64,000 nt of DNA, from NCBI GenBank assembly GCA_963969495.1, contig OZ018322.1, positions 161,190,048 to 161,254,047 on the forward strand, written 5' to 3'. The first letter of the stretch is position 1. Each line of letters begins with the position of its first letter. Positions 44,760-56,810 of the stretch are shown in pieces. The position numbers were made by a program, and so were the translations under genes. Under the pieces are notes generated by a model that saw nothing but the letters and a program-made list of their open reading frames with translations, was not told the origin of the DNA and did no database searches. The stretch is from Ceratothoa steindachneri. Taxonomy: Eukaryota; Arthropoda; Malacostraca; Isopoda; Cymothoidae.

Positions 44760-46620
44760 CACAACGTTTAGGAATTCGAGTTGTAACTTATTAGCGCTTT
44801 AATCATTGTTTACTATTCTCATACATTAACTTTATGATGCTTGTAGAATAAACAAAACATGGCTATTTATCTTTATCATATGTTTACGCCTAAAGAGAAT
44901 GATAAATTTCAGAGTTTCTATATGTTAAATGCATCATTTTGTGTCAGTTCAACTTCTCAATGCACATGAAGATATACAGATGGCAATTTCTGTCTAGCAA
45001 TGGTGCTATGCAATCATATATCACCAGTTTCGGCAAAGAAATCAGAGTAAAACGCTACCTCCTATCTGCGAAGGTCGTCATATTGCATTTTCAAATATCT
45101 CGAAAACCTGATGTGTTAAAGAAAAACTAAAGTTAGATTGGAAATCAGCGAGAAAAATGCCATGTGAAAGGTAACGATAAAATTTACAACAAAACGAAAA
45201 ATTCATATATTGCGCCCATTTAAATTTGCAAAATGCACTCATGTGTTAACAGAATAATTGCAAAAAGAACAAGGCGAGTCAGAAAATACAGAATTAATCA
45301 CCCAAATTGCTCAAAGAGAAGGATGGAGTTCACACAGATTATTCCCAAGTTTTCCAGAGATAGTAGAAAGAGAAGATGAGGAAGAAGAAAAAATCTACAC
45401 CTAAAGAAGGAGAATAATACTCGACGAAGACTAAGAGCAATTAAATAACCGAAGCATTACCAGAGTATATAGCATAAAGTCAATTGTAACTAGGTTAGGA
45501 TGGGAATACGAAAGAATAGGTAGAGAGATAGAAATCTACAACAGTTTTTAGTAGGAATAATTGCTAATAACTATTTAAACGCCTCATAAATACAAACGCT
45601 ACTTAGACATATTAAAAATACATACATATATAAAAACAGATTGCGGGGTACTCACGAAAATACGAATTTTCTAACTTTATCAAGCTAGCTATTAATATCT
45701 ATAATGGACAGAGCTCTGCCTGATCTCCACGCAACTAGCATCTCTTTGCAAACCTCTTATGTCCTTCAGCTTTCAGCATCTATTCTTTTGTACTATCACA
45801 TTCGAACACGGGGATAAACACTTGATACGTGGGACAGGGGTCACGATAAACTGCAAGGTTATAGTTAGAGAAAAGCGACACATCGTGGTTAGGATTCCAC
45901 CTTAAGCTGTAAGCCCCATGACTAACAAAGTCCACTTTTGTCTCCTAATATTTTCTTTGCTATCCTATGCTAAAGAGAGTGATAAGCAGTTTATTTCCAC
46001 TACTTACTCTGGGGACACGCCACCCTCCTGCCAAATAAAGAGGGTCACCCCTTATAACTGGTTATCCTTCTACGCCAAAAAAATTGATTAAAAAAAGCAC
46101 GCAACAAGCTTCGCGCTCTACCAACATGACATAATCCACCTCTATCGAGCCTTCCAACTACAAGGAGGCAGCCGATACTGGATGGCGAAAATCAGAGCTT
46201 TTCGTTTGCCTTACCGACCGAGAGGAGGTGGCGAAATCACTACCATTAAGCCTCCCGTTTTAACGTAAGCAGCCGTGAAAATTTGCTGCTTGCAGCCTGA
46301 TACACTGCGATACAGTCGGACCGAATTAGTCCTACGATCGCCTCCTTGGAAAGCTACTCTCTTCATTAAGCGCAGCGATACTCGGAAGCAGAGGAAATAA
46401 TTGGATGTGAGCATTTCTACGCAATGGACTTCTTTTAGCAACCTCGATGGGCTAGAGGATACCAACAAACGAACTCACGCCTTTTGTTCGGCCACAATAA
46501 TGGAAAATTAGGAATAACAATAAGAGGCCTTTAGAATTGATTGGAGTTTAAATAACCATTACAAACATGCAGATAAAACAAAGTAATCAGGAACAAATTA
46601 ATAACATCTAACTCTATTAC
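44760..46620. other. AT-rich spacer, no recognised gene
   Basis: Only short ORFs. A Glu-rich reading near 45270-45400 (LITQIAQREGWSSHRLF, then EDEEEEK) and a minus-strand ORF at 46211-46468 were inspected and match no family that I recognise. Confidence 0.45.
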
Positions 46621-46639
46621 AGAAACCAGATGTCTACGG

Positions 46640-47121
46640 CCTATAAAATAGATGAAAAAAATCATTAAGGTGATAATTAATCATAACATCAAGGTTAAAA
46701 ATCAAACAGATAAAATCAAACTAATCATTTATTATAAAACAACAAAAGCCAGCAATCTCCTAATGAAAAAAATACTTGCCTAAACTCCTCCAATCTCAAG
46801 TAAACCAACATAATTTACGAGCTTATCTGCCCCGTTAAATACTGTAAGCTTTATAATATCTCAAAATATATTGCCATGACAACTACTACACTTTCGAGAC
46901 GTTTAACTATGCATCTTAAAAGCGGAAGGCCAAATTATCATATTGAGGGTGTCCATAATATTAACCTAACAAGATATATGCTTGTTGATAACACCATTAT
47001 TAAAATAAAAGAGTTCAACAAAGAGAAGCTGAACATCATAGAAGCCATATTAATAAATGAAGATAAGCCGGCCATCAACAATCAAGCGACAAGCTGGAAT
47101 CGCATATTGAAATTATTTTAA
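46640..47121 (+). pseudogene. Penelope-like element, GIY-YIG endonuclease fragment
   Basis: The linker DKIKLIIYYKTTKASNLLMKK (46709-46770) precedes a frame break. The endonuclease reads YIAMTTTTLSRRLTMHL (46868-46918; YIG changed to YIA), GRPNYHIEGVHNINLTRYMLVDNT, KLNIIEAILINEDKPAINNQATSW and the end at 47121. The Tyr/Arg block and the EAxxI Glu of GIY-YIG nucleases are present. In Penelope-like elements this domain follows the RT, which is not seen upstream, so only the 3' end of an element remains. A domesticated GIY-YIG gene is less likely given the missing context. Confidence 0.65.
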
Positions 47122-47389
47122 AATTCCACTGACCGGACGTGCCCATTTCCTCTAACGTTACGTTCAACCTAGGCGGAATAAATACCCCTTAAAAATCGTT
47201 TTCTATAATACGAACGTTAATAAAAACTCATAAGCAGCAATAGCAAAAAGTGACCAACAAGGACGGGCAAATCATCAGATTAATTTATATGGTACGTTCA
47301 ACGTAAAAATACTTACTTGTATATTAAATGCTCACGAGATGAACATACTCGTAGCTAACCCTGGAAGTTAGGCTACAACAGTCAACAGC

Positions 47390-47763
47390 ATGTTACAGGA
47401 AAACGGGCTCGAACTGATGAAATTCCCCAAAGAAGTCGACCAATCAGTTATTTTCATAATCAAAGTCACAGAAAAGACAAAACCTTTATTACTCGAAGAG
47501 GTAAAATGAAATCAACAGGTAGAAGAATCAGAAGTGCACAGAATCAGCGAAGACTCAAAGACTGAAAACTTCTCAGACGACACAGAGCAAGAGTGCACAC
47601 GGGTTACTCGAAGGAAAGCCCAAAGAAAGGACAGATCTAAATACGCAATTAAAAGGGCTCCATCACCCAAAGATGAACTACCAGAGGGACCCTCGAATAC
47701 AGTTAGCAGAGGGAGAACCCAGGAAAAACGAAAGCAGAAGCAGAAAAAGAAGAAACACCAATA
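47390..47763 (+). pseudogene. ORF1 gag C-terminal part of element H
   Basis: LQENGLELMKFPKEVDQSVIF and a Glu/Lys-rich tail (EDSKTENFSDDTEQE, then EKRKQKQKKKKHQ) match 31226-31570 of element E. The zinc knuckles that should precede it (about 47000-47200) are not readable, since the Penelope fragment occupies that position. ORF1 ends at the stop at 47761-47763, followed by ORF2 from 47812. Confidence 0.55.
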
Positions 47764-47811
47764 ACTTAACAGATAGAACAAACTAAACGGAAAACTAATA
47801 AACAAACGGAA

Positions 47812-49200
47812 ATGGACAATTGGATTATGGATATTAACAAATTAAAAATACTACACATGCGGATGGAAAGACAAGAAAATTATGTAGGGAAACATATTCC
47901 GAAAGATTGACCCAGATCTTATAGTAATAACAGAACATGGAAGAAACACAGAAAACGAGAAATTAAAGATATCTAACTTCAATGTTATTAACACAAATCC
48001 TTAAGGAGAAACACACGGTGGAGCGGCGGTAGTTGTCAAGCAAGGATTGCAGTACAAAACAATACAAGGATTAGTAGATTCATATTTAGCTATAGAAATT
48101 AAAATGGAATTAAATAACATCATTGTCGCAACTGGATACCAGTCCACTCAGGCGCCTCCAATTACTGGTACAAAACTTTACTAAACTCTTTAACTTTAGG
48201 ATACCACTCATTTTGCTGGGTGATTTAAGTGCCTATTTTGGGGCTACTGGGTACAGAAATACAAACAGAGTCGGAAAACAACTTAACACGCTTATCAATA
48301 GACGTATACTGCAAAGACTGGGACCCAATTTCCGTACATACTTACTAAGAGATTACGGAACAAAACCGGACATCTGCTTGGCTAACTTCAATCTGCCCTT
48401 TAACTATTTTATGGAACTATTGGATGTTCCTTGCAGTAACCACACTGAGACTCTAATCTACATAAAAAAGAATCCTATACAAATACCTTCGAAGAAATGG
48501 AAGGCGTACCATAGAGCGGATTGGGTTAAGTACAAAGAATTACTTCAGACCTATGTGCCAAGCCCGCTTGGGGAAGCCACTCTAGAAGAAATGGCAGATT
48601 AGGAAATCGTCCCCATTAACTCGTTCCAAACCATTAAGCAATTTAGGTGGACTCCAGAAATGGTGGCTTTAAGCAAGAAGATTGGCCGGGCAGTAGAACA
48701 TATAAGAAGATTCGGAACATAAAGGCAAACATACAACGCACTAATGAGACAGAAAAAAGAACTAATAGCACTAATTTATCAAAAAGAGAAAGAGAAATAG
48801 GATCAGCACATCGAGAAAATAGATGGTGAAAACATCAGCAACGGAATTTTGGAAACGTATCACTTGATGTAAGATTCGAACAACATAGGAAAAAATAAAA
48901 ATTAAGGATGCAGGGAACAACATTTTAGAAGATGAGGAAGAAATAGAGACATTATTGAGAGAGCACTGGCGAAATGTATTCCAAATTAGCGAGGAAAGGA
49001 GAAACAACAACGACGGAATAGACGCAATCATTACATCTGAGGATTTAAAAGAAACCATAAAGAACTTCCGACAGAGAGCCCCAGGCATATCGGGACTCAC
49101 CAGATTAGATTAAATCGAAGCATCCCCGAACATACTGGAGGGAGTGAGAAACGACTTCAATGCGTGCTTGAACACGGGATACTTTCCTGTGAAAATTTGG
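47812..49200 (+). pseudogene. ORF2 endonuclease and RT N-terminus of element H
   Basis: The start (MDNWIMDINKLKILH) is followed by broken endonuclease motifs (DLIVITEHGRN, NTNP, GGAAVVVKQGLQYK, NNIIVATGYQST). The frame 48123-48602 then carries LILLGDLSAYFGATGYRNTNRVGKQL (GDLN block, Asn to Ser), LLRDYGTKPDICLANFN and PCSNHTETLIYI, where SDH reads SNH. A linker (KKWKAYHRADWVKYKELLQTY) and Lys/Glu-rich helices precede RT fingers (RQRAPGISGLT, FNACLNTGYFPVKIW) near 49070-49200. Catalytic residues are mutated, so it is inactive. Confidence 0.65.
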
Positions 49201-51060
49201 TAAAATCCATGCAACGAAGAATTATGACTAATTAAAGCAAGAGTTTTAAAACTATGTATTGAAATAATTAAATAAATATATAGTCAATTCACTTTCCACA
49301 AATATCTAATTTCATTATATGAATGATTCCATATGAGGCTCTATACTTTAGATTAAGGCTATTTATAGTATAATCATGCTTCGTCAAAGCTGGACCTGCA
49401 TGACTGTCATTTCAGAAAAAGGTTGATACATCCAAGAATGAGAGATGGTAGGAAAATTTCTTTTGTAAATATGCTATGAGAACAACATCTGAATGGTCGC
49501 AAATTAAAGACCACTAATATCGAATAAAGGATCAGTTTATTAAATAAACAGGGAGAGAAGCTGTATTAAATCAACACTGTCAAAAATATTAATGCAAAAA
49601 TTGTTTCGCGCCATCTCTCTTTTAGCGAACTGTCTTAGTGAATGAAAATGATCAATTTAATTCCTCTTGAAGTCGGGAGCAACAAGAGTAGTTGAGATAA
49701 TTTTTTCTACGCTTTGGCGACTGAATCATCCGTCTACTAGGGCAACGTGCGAGCACATATCAAAGGAAGTTGGTCCGTGTATGATCAATTCCATTCCTCT
49801 GTTATACATTATGAAAGATTAGGTTAGGTTTGATTAGAGGGAATATCCCTCAGTCGTAGTGGAAAAATATAAATAAGGTTTGATTTGTTTCATTTGCACG
49901 CACCTTTGTTTGTAGATGGTAAACAAACTCGTCTCTCTACTCAGATTTTATAAACTTTAGATCCAACTGTGTTTTCTCGAAAACAAAGACTCATCGATTT
50001 AGTTTGATGTAATTCTTAACCAATCCTATTCTTATACCAAGTGAAACAGCGCTAGAAAAGCCAAATTTGATGAATAACTAGTAAAATATAACTAAAAAAT
50101 AAAACAAAACAAAAAAAAATTATAAAGGCCATTAAAGTGAATTTGCTAGAATAGGAGGAACAATGTAAAGATTAAAAATAATTCAGTGAAAACATTAATT
50201 ATGACCATTAAAGTTATACCAAAAAGTCATGTATTAGTCTTCTTTTTTTAAATAAAAGAATAATAAGGTTTGCTCCGGAGTTTTAGCCGTACTCACCTTT
50301 TTCCTCTCATGTAGAGCGTTAGAAATTGCACTTTGCTTTTTCCGGTGTGAAACAAAAGTTATGAACATGAAAGAAAAGAAGAACAAAACAAAAGACCCTA
50401 AGATGCGGAGTAAAAACCAAAGGCATATAAAAGTCAGTGTAAAACCCCCCAAAAGCAAAAGTTAGGGACAATGAGAACAACGCTATAAAACAAAGCAAAT
50501 GTAAAAGATCGCGGAAGACGATGAACAAAGATTAGAAAAGCAAAGGAACAGAAAGACGATAAAAAAACTCAGTATACAAAGACAACAATAAAGAAATAGA
50601 AGAGAGACAAAAGAAATGATAAGAGCAAAGATAACCTCCCAGCCCAGAAGAACTAAGAATTTGTCTATGGAAAAAGAAGTATAGAATAAATGAAAACTTT
50701 GAGTTCTAAATTGCGAGTAAAACACTAGCTCGACCCCGCCACTTAAAGGTGAAAACGTCCTTCGCATCCGAGGTATAGGAATATTGATGGATTCAAATTT
50801 TAAACATCAGTAAATCTTTTTCTTATGTTAAACAAGATACAATAGAGAGTTCTGGAACTGGAAGGAGGCCAAGGAGGAGGCGGTGGAGGAGGTGGAGGCG
50901 GATAAAACGAGGAGGGAGAAAGAGATATGTAGATAATAAGAACGAGTGATATAATGAGATAGACAAAGAGATAGTGAGAATCAGAGAGACAATGACAGAG
51001 AGTCAGAGACACAAAGTGAGAGATATAGGGAGGCAGAGAGCTACAATGAGCTACAAGGAT
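49200..51060. other. AT-rich spacer, no recognised gene
   Basis: Noncoding with A-rich stretches (50080-50120, 50340-50750) that generate Phe-rich minus-strand shadow ORFs. A GGA/GGC-rich run (50868-50902) gives a proline-run ORF on the minus strand. No mobile-element motif was recognised. Confidence 0.5.
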
Positions 51061-51574
51061 CTATAAGGATAAGAAGTACCCTATAAGACCTTAAGGTCCA
51101 TTCAGATAGGGTACCTTTGGAATAGCACTCGAGCAGGCACAGTTCTGCTCAACGGCTTACCTGCCCAAACGGCCACTTTTCAAGACTATTTCCAGTCATG
51201 ACTTGAACTGATCAACAAAATTGCTGTTGAAAACTTCCACTGGAAGTGCGTTCCAGCTACCGCAGATGCTGTATGTGAAATATTTACCACACAAATCACG
51301 GTTGTAACAATTCAGTTAAAGTTTGTAACCGTGATTTCTTTCTGCCCTCAATAATTTTGAAAATATCCGTGTTGTCTACATTATCGAAGCCTCAAAGTAT
51401 TTTTAACACTTCGATAAGCTGACCACGCAGTCTCCGAGTTTCCAACGAGAACAGATCTAATTCCCTTAATCTATCATCGTAACATTTGTGTCTGATAGAG
51501 GGAATCAGTTTGGTTGCCCTGGCTTGCACACGTTCGAATCTCGCAATATCCTTTCAAAACGAAGGACTCCAAAA

Positions 51575-53910
51575 TTATACAGCATACTTCAAGTGCGGTG
51601 GGACCAGTGAATTGTATAAGCAGAGTACTATCTTCTTGGTACGATATCCAAACTGTCGCTTTATATAACCTAGAATCCTTTGGGCTTTCTTCTTCGCCTC
51701 AATACACTGCCTATAAAACTTGAAATCACTAGATATAGTTACACCCAAGTTCTTCTTAGTGTCGGTGGATTCAAGAGCAGTACCCTTAAGGATATACTGA
51801 GATTGGGGGTATCGGTGGCCGATATACATCACTTTGCATTTGTTCACGTTAAAAGGCATTTTCCACGTGTACGACCACTCCTAAATCTTTTCAAGATCTT
51901 CATACAGGCGGGCAGTATTTCCATCCTTTGCAACGTTCATACCAAGCTTGGTATCGTCGGCCAATTTAGAATTCTTTGCAACCATGTTACAGTCCATGTC
52001 GTTAACGTAGATGATGAATAGTAGTGGTCCTTGGACAGAACCTTGAAGTACTCCGCAAGTATCAGGCACCCACTCAGAAGCCTGTCCATTAAACACCACA
52101 TGTTGCCGTCTGCCATTTAGCCAGTTTTCTATCCAACTTGTTACATTTCTGTCTACGCCCAGCGCACGCACTTTCTAAAGGAGGCGGGGGTATGGTACCT
52201 TATCCAAGGCTTTTTTAAAGTCTAAATATATAACATCCACCGCCTTATCCCGGTCGTGTTCACTAAAAACGAAGTGGAAGAATTTCACAAGATATGTTAG
52301 ACATGACCGTTGCCTTCGGAACCCATGCAGGGAACTCTCAATCGCAAGATGGACTCTTAATATGACGTCATTTTGTCCACCAAGATGCTTTCCATGATTT
52401 TACCGACTATTGAGGTTAAGCTAATAGGTTGGTAGTTCGACGGCTGGCTAGGGTCTCCTTTCTTGAAGATAGGAGTCACCTCCTCTTCACGCCAGTCTCT
52501 AGGAACGTATTCGGTCCGGGTTGATATGTTGAAGATTGTGCTCAGATATCGTGATACTTCATTGCGTACTTCTTTTAACACTTTAGGTAGAAACCTGTCC
52601 AGACCAGGGGACTTATTCGTCTTTAGATCAGTGATATTTTTTTCTATTTCTCCTTGGGTGAAGTCAATTTCCTCCAGCTTTTCCCATAAGTAAGAATTCA
52701 TGGGCTAGAGGATGGGACCACACTCTTCAGTAAACACTGATAAGAACTAGTCGTTCAGGAAATTAGCATTTTCTGCATCTGAATGCTTTAATGCCCCCTC
52801 CTTATTCACTAAATGGCCAATCATGCAATGAATTGGTTTACGGCTATGTACATAACCAAAGAACTACTTGGGATCCTCCTTGCAAAGTCCTGCCACTCGA
52901 AGCTCCTCGGCACGTTTTGCCGCCCTTATGCTAGAATTCACTCTCCTAGCTATCCTACAGTACTCGTGAAAGTCACTATAGATCTTTGACTGCCGGTACA
53001 CCGTTCTTTTCTCCCTCAGCAGTTAACCGATTTCTGGATTAAACCACTTTGGTTGAACAGGAGACCGACGAAGGCTTTTCAAAGGGATAAAATCTGATTG
53101 AAGACTCATGAACGTAGTTTGGAATCTATTCCACGAATCTTCAACATCTACGTACACTTCTAGCCTCGCATTAGTCAACCCAGCACGAAGACCTGCAAAG
53201 TCTGCTATTCATAAATCAAGTTTCATCGATTTACCAGTCGCAGACTCTACCGTGGGAAACTTGACTATAAATCTAACTAGTCAGTGATCACTGCCACCGA
53301 GCTCTTCGCCTACTGAGAGATCCTCAACGATATCATCCTCAGAGGTGAAAACCAAGTAGAGGGTATTATTGCCTCTCGTCGGCTCTCTCACCAATTTTGT
53401 CAGGACTCTTTGTTCGCGAACTCCAACAATAGTGCGTTTTTGCCAAAGGGTTCTCTAGTTTCCCAATCAACTTGGGTATTGAAATCACTCATAGCGATAC
53501 ACAGACTGTCTTGAACAAGTTCACCCAGTAGCCGGTACAGATCCCTGTCCTTTTCAACCAGCTGGGTAGAGGGTTTGTAAAGCACCGGGCTCCTGTATCT
53601 GGCAGGAGCTATATTTATTCAACTCCTAGTAGCTCGTGGTCGGATACAATGTTGCAGTTCGTCGATTTGAGTGTATCTTTGAAATAAAACATCACACTGC
53701 CACCCTCTCTCTCTGGCCTATCTTTTTGGAAGAATTGATAGCCGGGAATCGTGAATTCACCTTCAAAATCTCTGTTCGAAGTTTTCACCCATGATTCTGT
53801 TATAGCTACCACTTCAGGTTATTTCGTCGCTACGAGGCCACGAAGTTCGAGAAACTTGTTCCTGATCGACCTCGCATTAAACAGAAGAACTTTCAGGAAG
53901 CCCCCAAATG
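51575..53910 (-). pseudogene. ORF2 (endonuclease-reverse transcriptase) of element I
   Basis: Endonuclease: LKVLLFNARSIRNKF (53900-53856), EVVAITESWVKTSNRDFEGEF (53826-53764; catalytic Glu), LYKPSTQLVEKDRDLYRLL and CIAMSDFNTQVDW (about 53492; DFN), then LVREPTRGNNTLYLVFTSEDD and GSDH (near 53280). The linker contains PKWFNPEIG and REKRTVYRQSK. RT: NKSPGLDRFLPKVLKE, REEEVTPIFKKGDPSQPSNYQPISLTSI (52701-52357), a gap with frame changes (FKALDKVPY at about 52205), GVDRNVTSWIENWLNGRRQHV, CGVLQGSVQGPLLFIIYVNDM, KLADDTKLG with catalytic DD (51985-51960), and FNVNKCKVMYIGHR to KKAQRILGYIKRQF in the last frame (51859-51575). Confidence 0.8.
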
Positions 53911-53941
53911 TAGAATTGCTTACGCTTTTCTGTTTCTCGGC

Positions 53942-54328
53942 TTATTTTTTGGCGAGGAGGCACCCCTCTTTGCGACCTCTGAGAAGGTCCATCCAGGAGT
54001 GAGACAGGCGTACTGGTATACGTCCTCCCTTACTTTGGGCTGGATACTCCTTTGGGTCCTCTCTATGACATCCTGGATCATGTTCGACAGAAAACCCCTT
54101 TTCTTTAAAGGAAAGATGTACCCCGTCTCTTTGGTAGAGATCATTCTTACCATAAAGGGCGCGGCACGGTTCAACAAAAATGACCCAAGAGGCAGTACAC
54201 AAATCTACCAGAGGCCGGTTCAAAGAAACGTTCATCGAGTGAGCGGTCCATGTTGCACCTCTCTTCGTCAGCATCCCGACCACAAAACGCATGCGGGTTT
54301 TCAGCCCACAGTCGTCTACGGAACCCAT
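53942..54328 (-). pseudogene. ORF1 C-terminal esterase remnant of element I
   Basis: The frame holds SLNRPLVDLCTASWVIFVEPCRALYG and DLYQRDGVHLSFKEKGF. The DGVHL motif corresponds to the DxxH block of SGNH hydrolases, which CR1/L2-type elements carry at the end of ORF1. The N-terminal GDS block would lie above 54380, where only fragments are seen. The esterase's role in these elements is not settled; membrane or lipid interaction has been proposed. A frame change in the tail leads towards ORF2. Confidence 0.55.
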
Positions 54329-54379
54329 GGTAGGGTAGGCCTACCCTACCTTCTCTCAGGAAGAGGTGTTTGCCACTTA

Positions 54380-54900
54380 CCATAGGAGCAGCGACTAAGC
54401 TCTCAGAAATCTGAAATTTCTCCGTCTCTACTCCTCTACTCTGATGTTGTGGTTACCCCGTCCTGGCAGGCAGCTTACCTTAACACTAGTGCGAAGGCGG
54501 GCCGCACTAGTGTGTATAAACTTTGTGCGTATGTGATATACATCAAAATGTTATTGGTTACTTCAAGGATTTGACGTAGTTGAGTGATGAGGTGTTAAAT
54601 TTCAACGCTCTCTCACTAAGTTTGATTGCCCTGGAAAACAGAGATGAATATTTTAGGACCCGGGGGAACGCTGAATGTGACAAGTCCACAGTTGTTTTCC
54701 TTAGGGAGCCATTAAATCAGCGATCCCTTTCGGTGTATAATGATCCAACCTAAAGCCACGCTAATACATATTCTCCTGGCGCGGCCTAACAGGCTCCCTA
54801 AATAACCCTTAACTGTATATTTTGTGTAATTGTAAGAGCTTATCTGGTGACTGCCTACTTGGGCATAAATCATCGTACTCACCACTGCCCAGTACTAGGC
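54380..54900. other. spacer between elements I and J, no recognised gene
   Basis: May contain the 5' end of element I and the 3' untranslated end of element J, both on the minus strand. No motif was recognised. Confidence 0.4.
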
Positions 54901-55689
54901 TACTTTAAAATAGCAACATGAAATAAAAAAACAAAAATAAAATAAAAAAGATGAAGGTAAGAGGCAAGAAGCAAGCTCCAGCGTCGGGGTGAGGCCCATC
55001 TCCCCGCCCCCTTAGGCAGGAACGTGCGATATACAGAAACGACAGAAAAAAGTTACATAAGGAGAAGAAAGCTGGCGTCTTCCAAAAAGTGGATAAGTCA
55101 ACCAGTCAATCTGCACGAACTCCTTCCGAGTACAAAAAATAAGTAGTAGTGCCCCTGCCCATCCTTGTACCAAGATAGGTAACTTGCGTGAAGATCGCTC
55201 AGACTAAAACATTCAACAGGAATGTGCGAAACATTTTAGGGGACAAGAAGGTCTTCACAGAAGGCCTAGGCAAGCACTTCATAAATCGGCGGTGCGTACC
55301 GCTAGTCTATCCAATTAGTAGATGACAGAAAGCAACCTGAAACCTTCGCAGGATTGGTGGTAGGCCCATGGGAATAGTCGCGGCGCAATGCCACGCAACT
55401 TTAAGCTACCCTCGACCGTCTCTCATCTTATTTGCCAAGCAGCCCGGAGAGATGGCCGTATTCATGCCATGTAGCCGGTGTGAGGATGAGCTAAACGCTG
55501 TTCGGGTCGCCCAGTCTGCGCGGAATCTTTGGTGCCCTTATTGGCGCGCTCATTCACCGCAATTCTTAAATGTCAAGGAACCCAGCAGAAGATAATCTCG
55601 ACATCCCCCCCGGCTTGCCCAATCCGAGGTTTAACGGATATCACGAACCAGGGAATGCGGAGATTCTAATGGTACAAGAGCACTCAAGA

Positions 55690-56450
55690 AGCTTTGTGAG
55701 TCACTATAAATCACAATCCGGTCTCCGAACCAGGCACCTCGCGTAATCTGCCGTACCGATTGATGTATTTCCACCAACTCGGCCGTGAAGAAAGACGCAG
55801 CGCTTGGCAGGGCCCCGATACTTCAAACAGAGGGGATAGGCCCGGATAACGCCCCCCTTTTGGGACTTGGAGCCATCCATATGCACTGTTATGGTTCCAG
55901 CGTAAGACAAGATGTGCTCTAAAGAGGTCGAACGAAATACTCCCGGAGCTTTGCAAGCTTTGGGAGCAGAGGCGTGGCGACAAATAGCCAAAGGTGTTAC
56001 CCGCCAGGGTGGCATCCTGTGCAGAAACAGAGACACCGCCTGCCCGAGACCTGTACCTAGCTCTTTAAAAAGTTTCCTAGCCAGAAACCAAAAGGGCTTA
56101 GTGTATGACTGTCATCTCTTGGTGGCATAGGCACCGTCGATATCAGCTGCGAATGCAATAAGAGCTGCTGGCCTATTGGAGAGCCGCCGGGCTGGCGCGT
56201 ACAGGCGAATACTGCACTGCGCAAAGTCTAGAGCGAGTGGCATCTATCCAGCATTGAAAGGTAGCCTCTTCTTGTTGGGAAGCGCGAAATTTACCGGTTG
56301 CCAGGCAAGAACCGGTGTGGTGGATCAAGTCCACCTTCCGTAATACAGGCTAAGCTGCGGATGCATAAAACTCAACTCCGTAATGGAGCTTCGAAAGAAC
56401 AAATGATCGATAAAAATGTAGGTCAGTAACGTTATCAGCCTCCCACGCGC
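55690..56450 (-). pseudogene. thumb and RNase H domain of element J
   Basis: WEADNVTDLHFYRSFVLSKLHYGVEFYASAA (56445-56350) and VDLIHHTGSCLATGKFRAS are the conserved region after the palm of I/Jockey elements. RNase H follows: ITVHMDGSKSQKGGVIRAY (55890-55840; catalytic Asp in DGSK), then CVFLHGRVGGNTSIGTADYAR, where AELxAI should be but is frame-damaged, and DCDL at 55704. Element C lacks this part entirely. RNase H would remove the RNA strand during target-primed reverse transcription. Confidence 0.7.
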
Positions 56451-56462
56451 TGAACATCACTA

Positions 56463-56810
56463 ATGGAGAAATTGGTAAATGTTAGATTAGCCTGCTTTAT
56501 GGACAGCGAAGGTCATCTGTCTTCTCAACAGTGCGGATTCCGGAAGTTCCAATCTACGCTACATGCTCTGCTCCGACTGGAAAATGCCGTCTACGATGCC
56601 TTCCTTCGTAGACAGCACTATGCCACGGTGTTTTTCGATCTGGAGAAGGGTTATGATACCGCATGGTGATACGGTGTCATGGAGATTCTCCACACGATGA
56701 AAGTGAGGTGAATCCTTCCAATCTTTATATCTGAATTTGTGCGAGATCATCGATTCCGACGATTCTAAGGCTGCGAATATGAGCCTCGCAGGTGAGACTT
56801 CATTCAAAAA
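56463..56810 (+). pseudogene. inverted RT fragment inside element J
   Basis: Plus-strand reading MEKLVNVRLACFMDSEGHLSS, QCGFRKFQSTLHALLRLENAVYDAFL and YATVFFDLEKGYDTAW is the fingers-palm region with the motif A Asp (FFDLEKGYDTAW). It is a diverged inverted copy of 57100-57440, which carries the same region on the minus strand. It sits between the YxDD segment and the thumb of J, where it does not belong. Confidence 0.85.

Larger units (their letters stand above)
47200..49200 (+). mobile_element. Jockey-like non-LTR retrotransposon H, relative of E, 3'-truncated
   Basis: It aligns with element E from the gag tail (47390-47760) through the ORF2 start (47812) and the endonuclease. It continues further into the linker and the RT fingers, ending near 49200 at FNACLNTGYFPVKIW. 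RT palm, thumb and C-terminus are absent. Non-LTR elements usually lose the 5' end, so loss of the 3' end points to a later deletion or recombination. Frames are broken in several places. Confidence 0.7.
51080..54370 (-). mobile_element. CR1/L2-like non-LTR retrotransposon I, nearly full length
   Basis: On the minus strand an ORF1 remnant with an SGNH-esterase signature (about 54330-53940) is followed by ORF2 with endonuclease (53910-53270), linker (53270-52710) and reverse transcriptase (52701-51500). The 3' region to about 51080 is noncoding. The ORF1 esterase and the RT motif set (KSPGLDRF, GVLQGSVQGPLLF, LADDTKL) fit the CR1/L2/Rex group. Stops and frame changes are fewer than in the neighbouring elements, so it may be younger. 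The 5' end and terminal repeats were not delimited. Confidence 0.8.

Noticed and set aside
50234..50767. Phe-rich minus-strand ORFs resembling membrane proteins
   Set aside because: The sequence is A-rich low complexity, the ORFs overlap in several frames, and no family pattern is visible.
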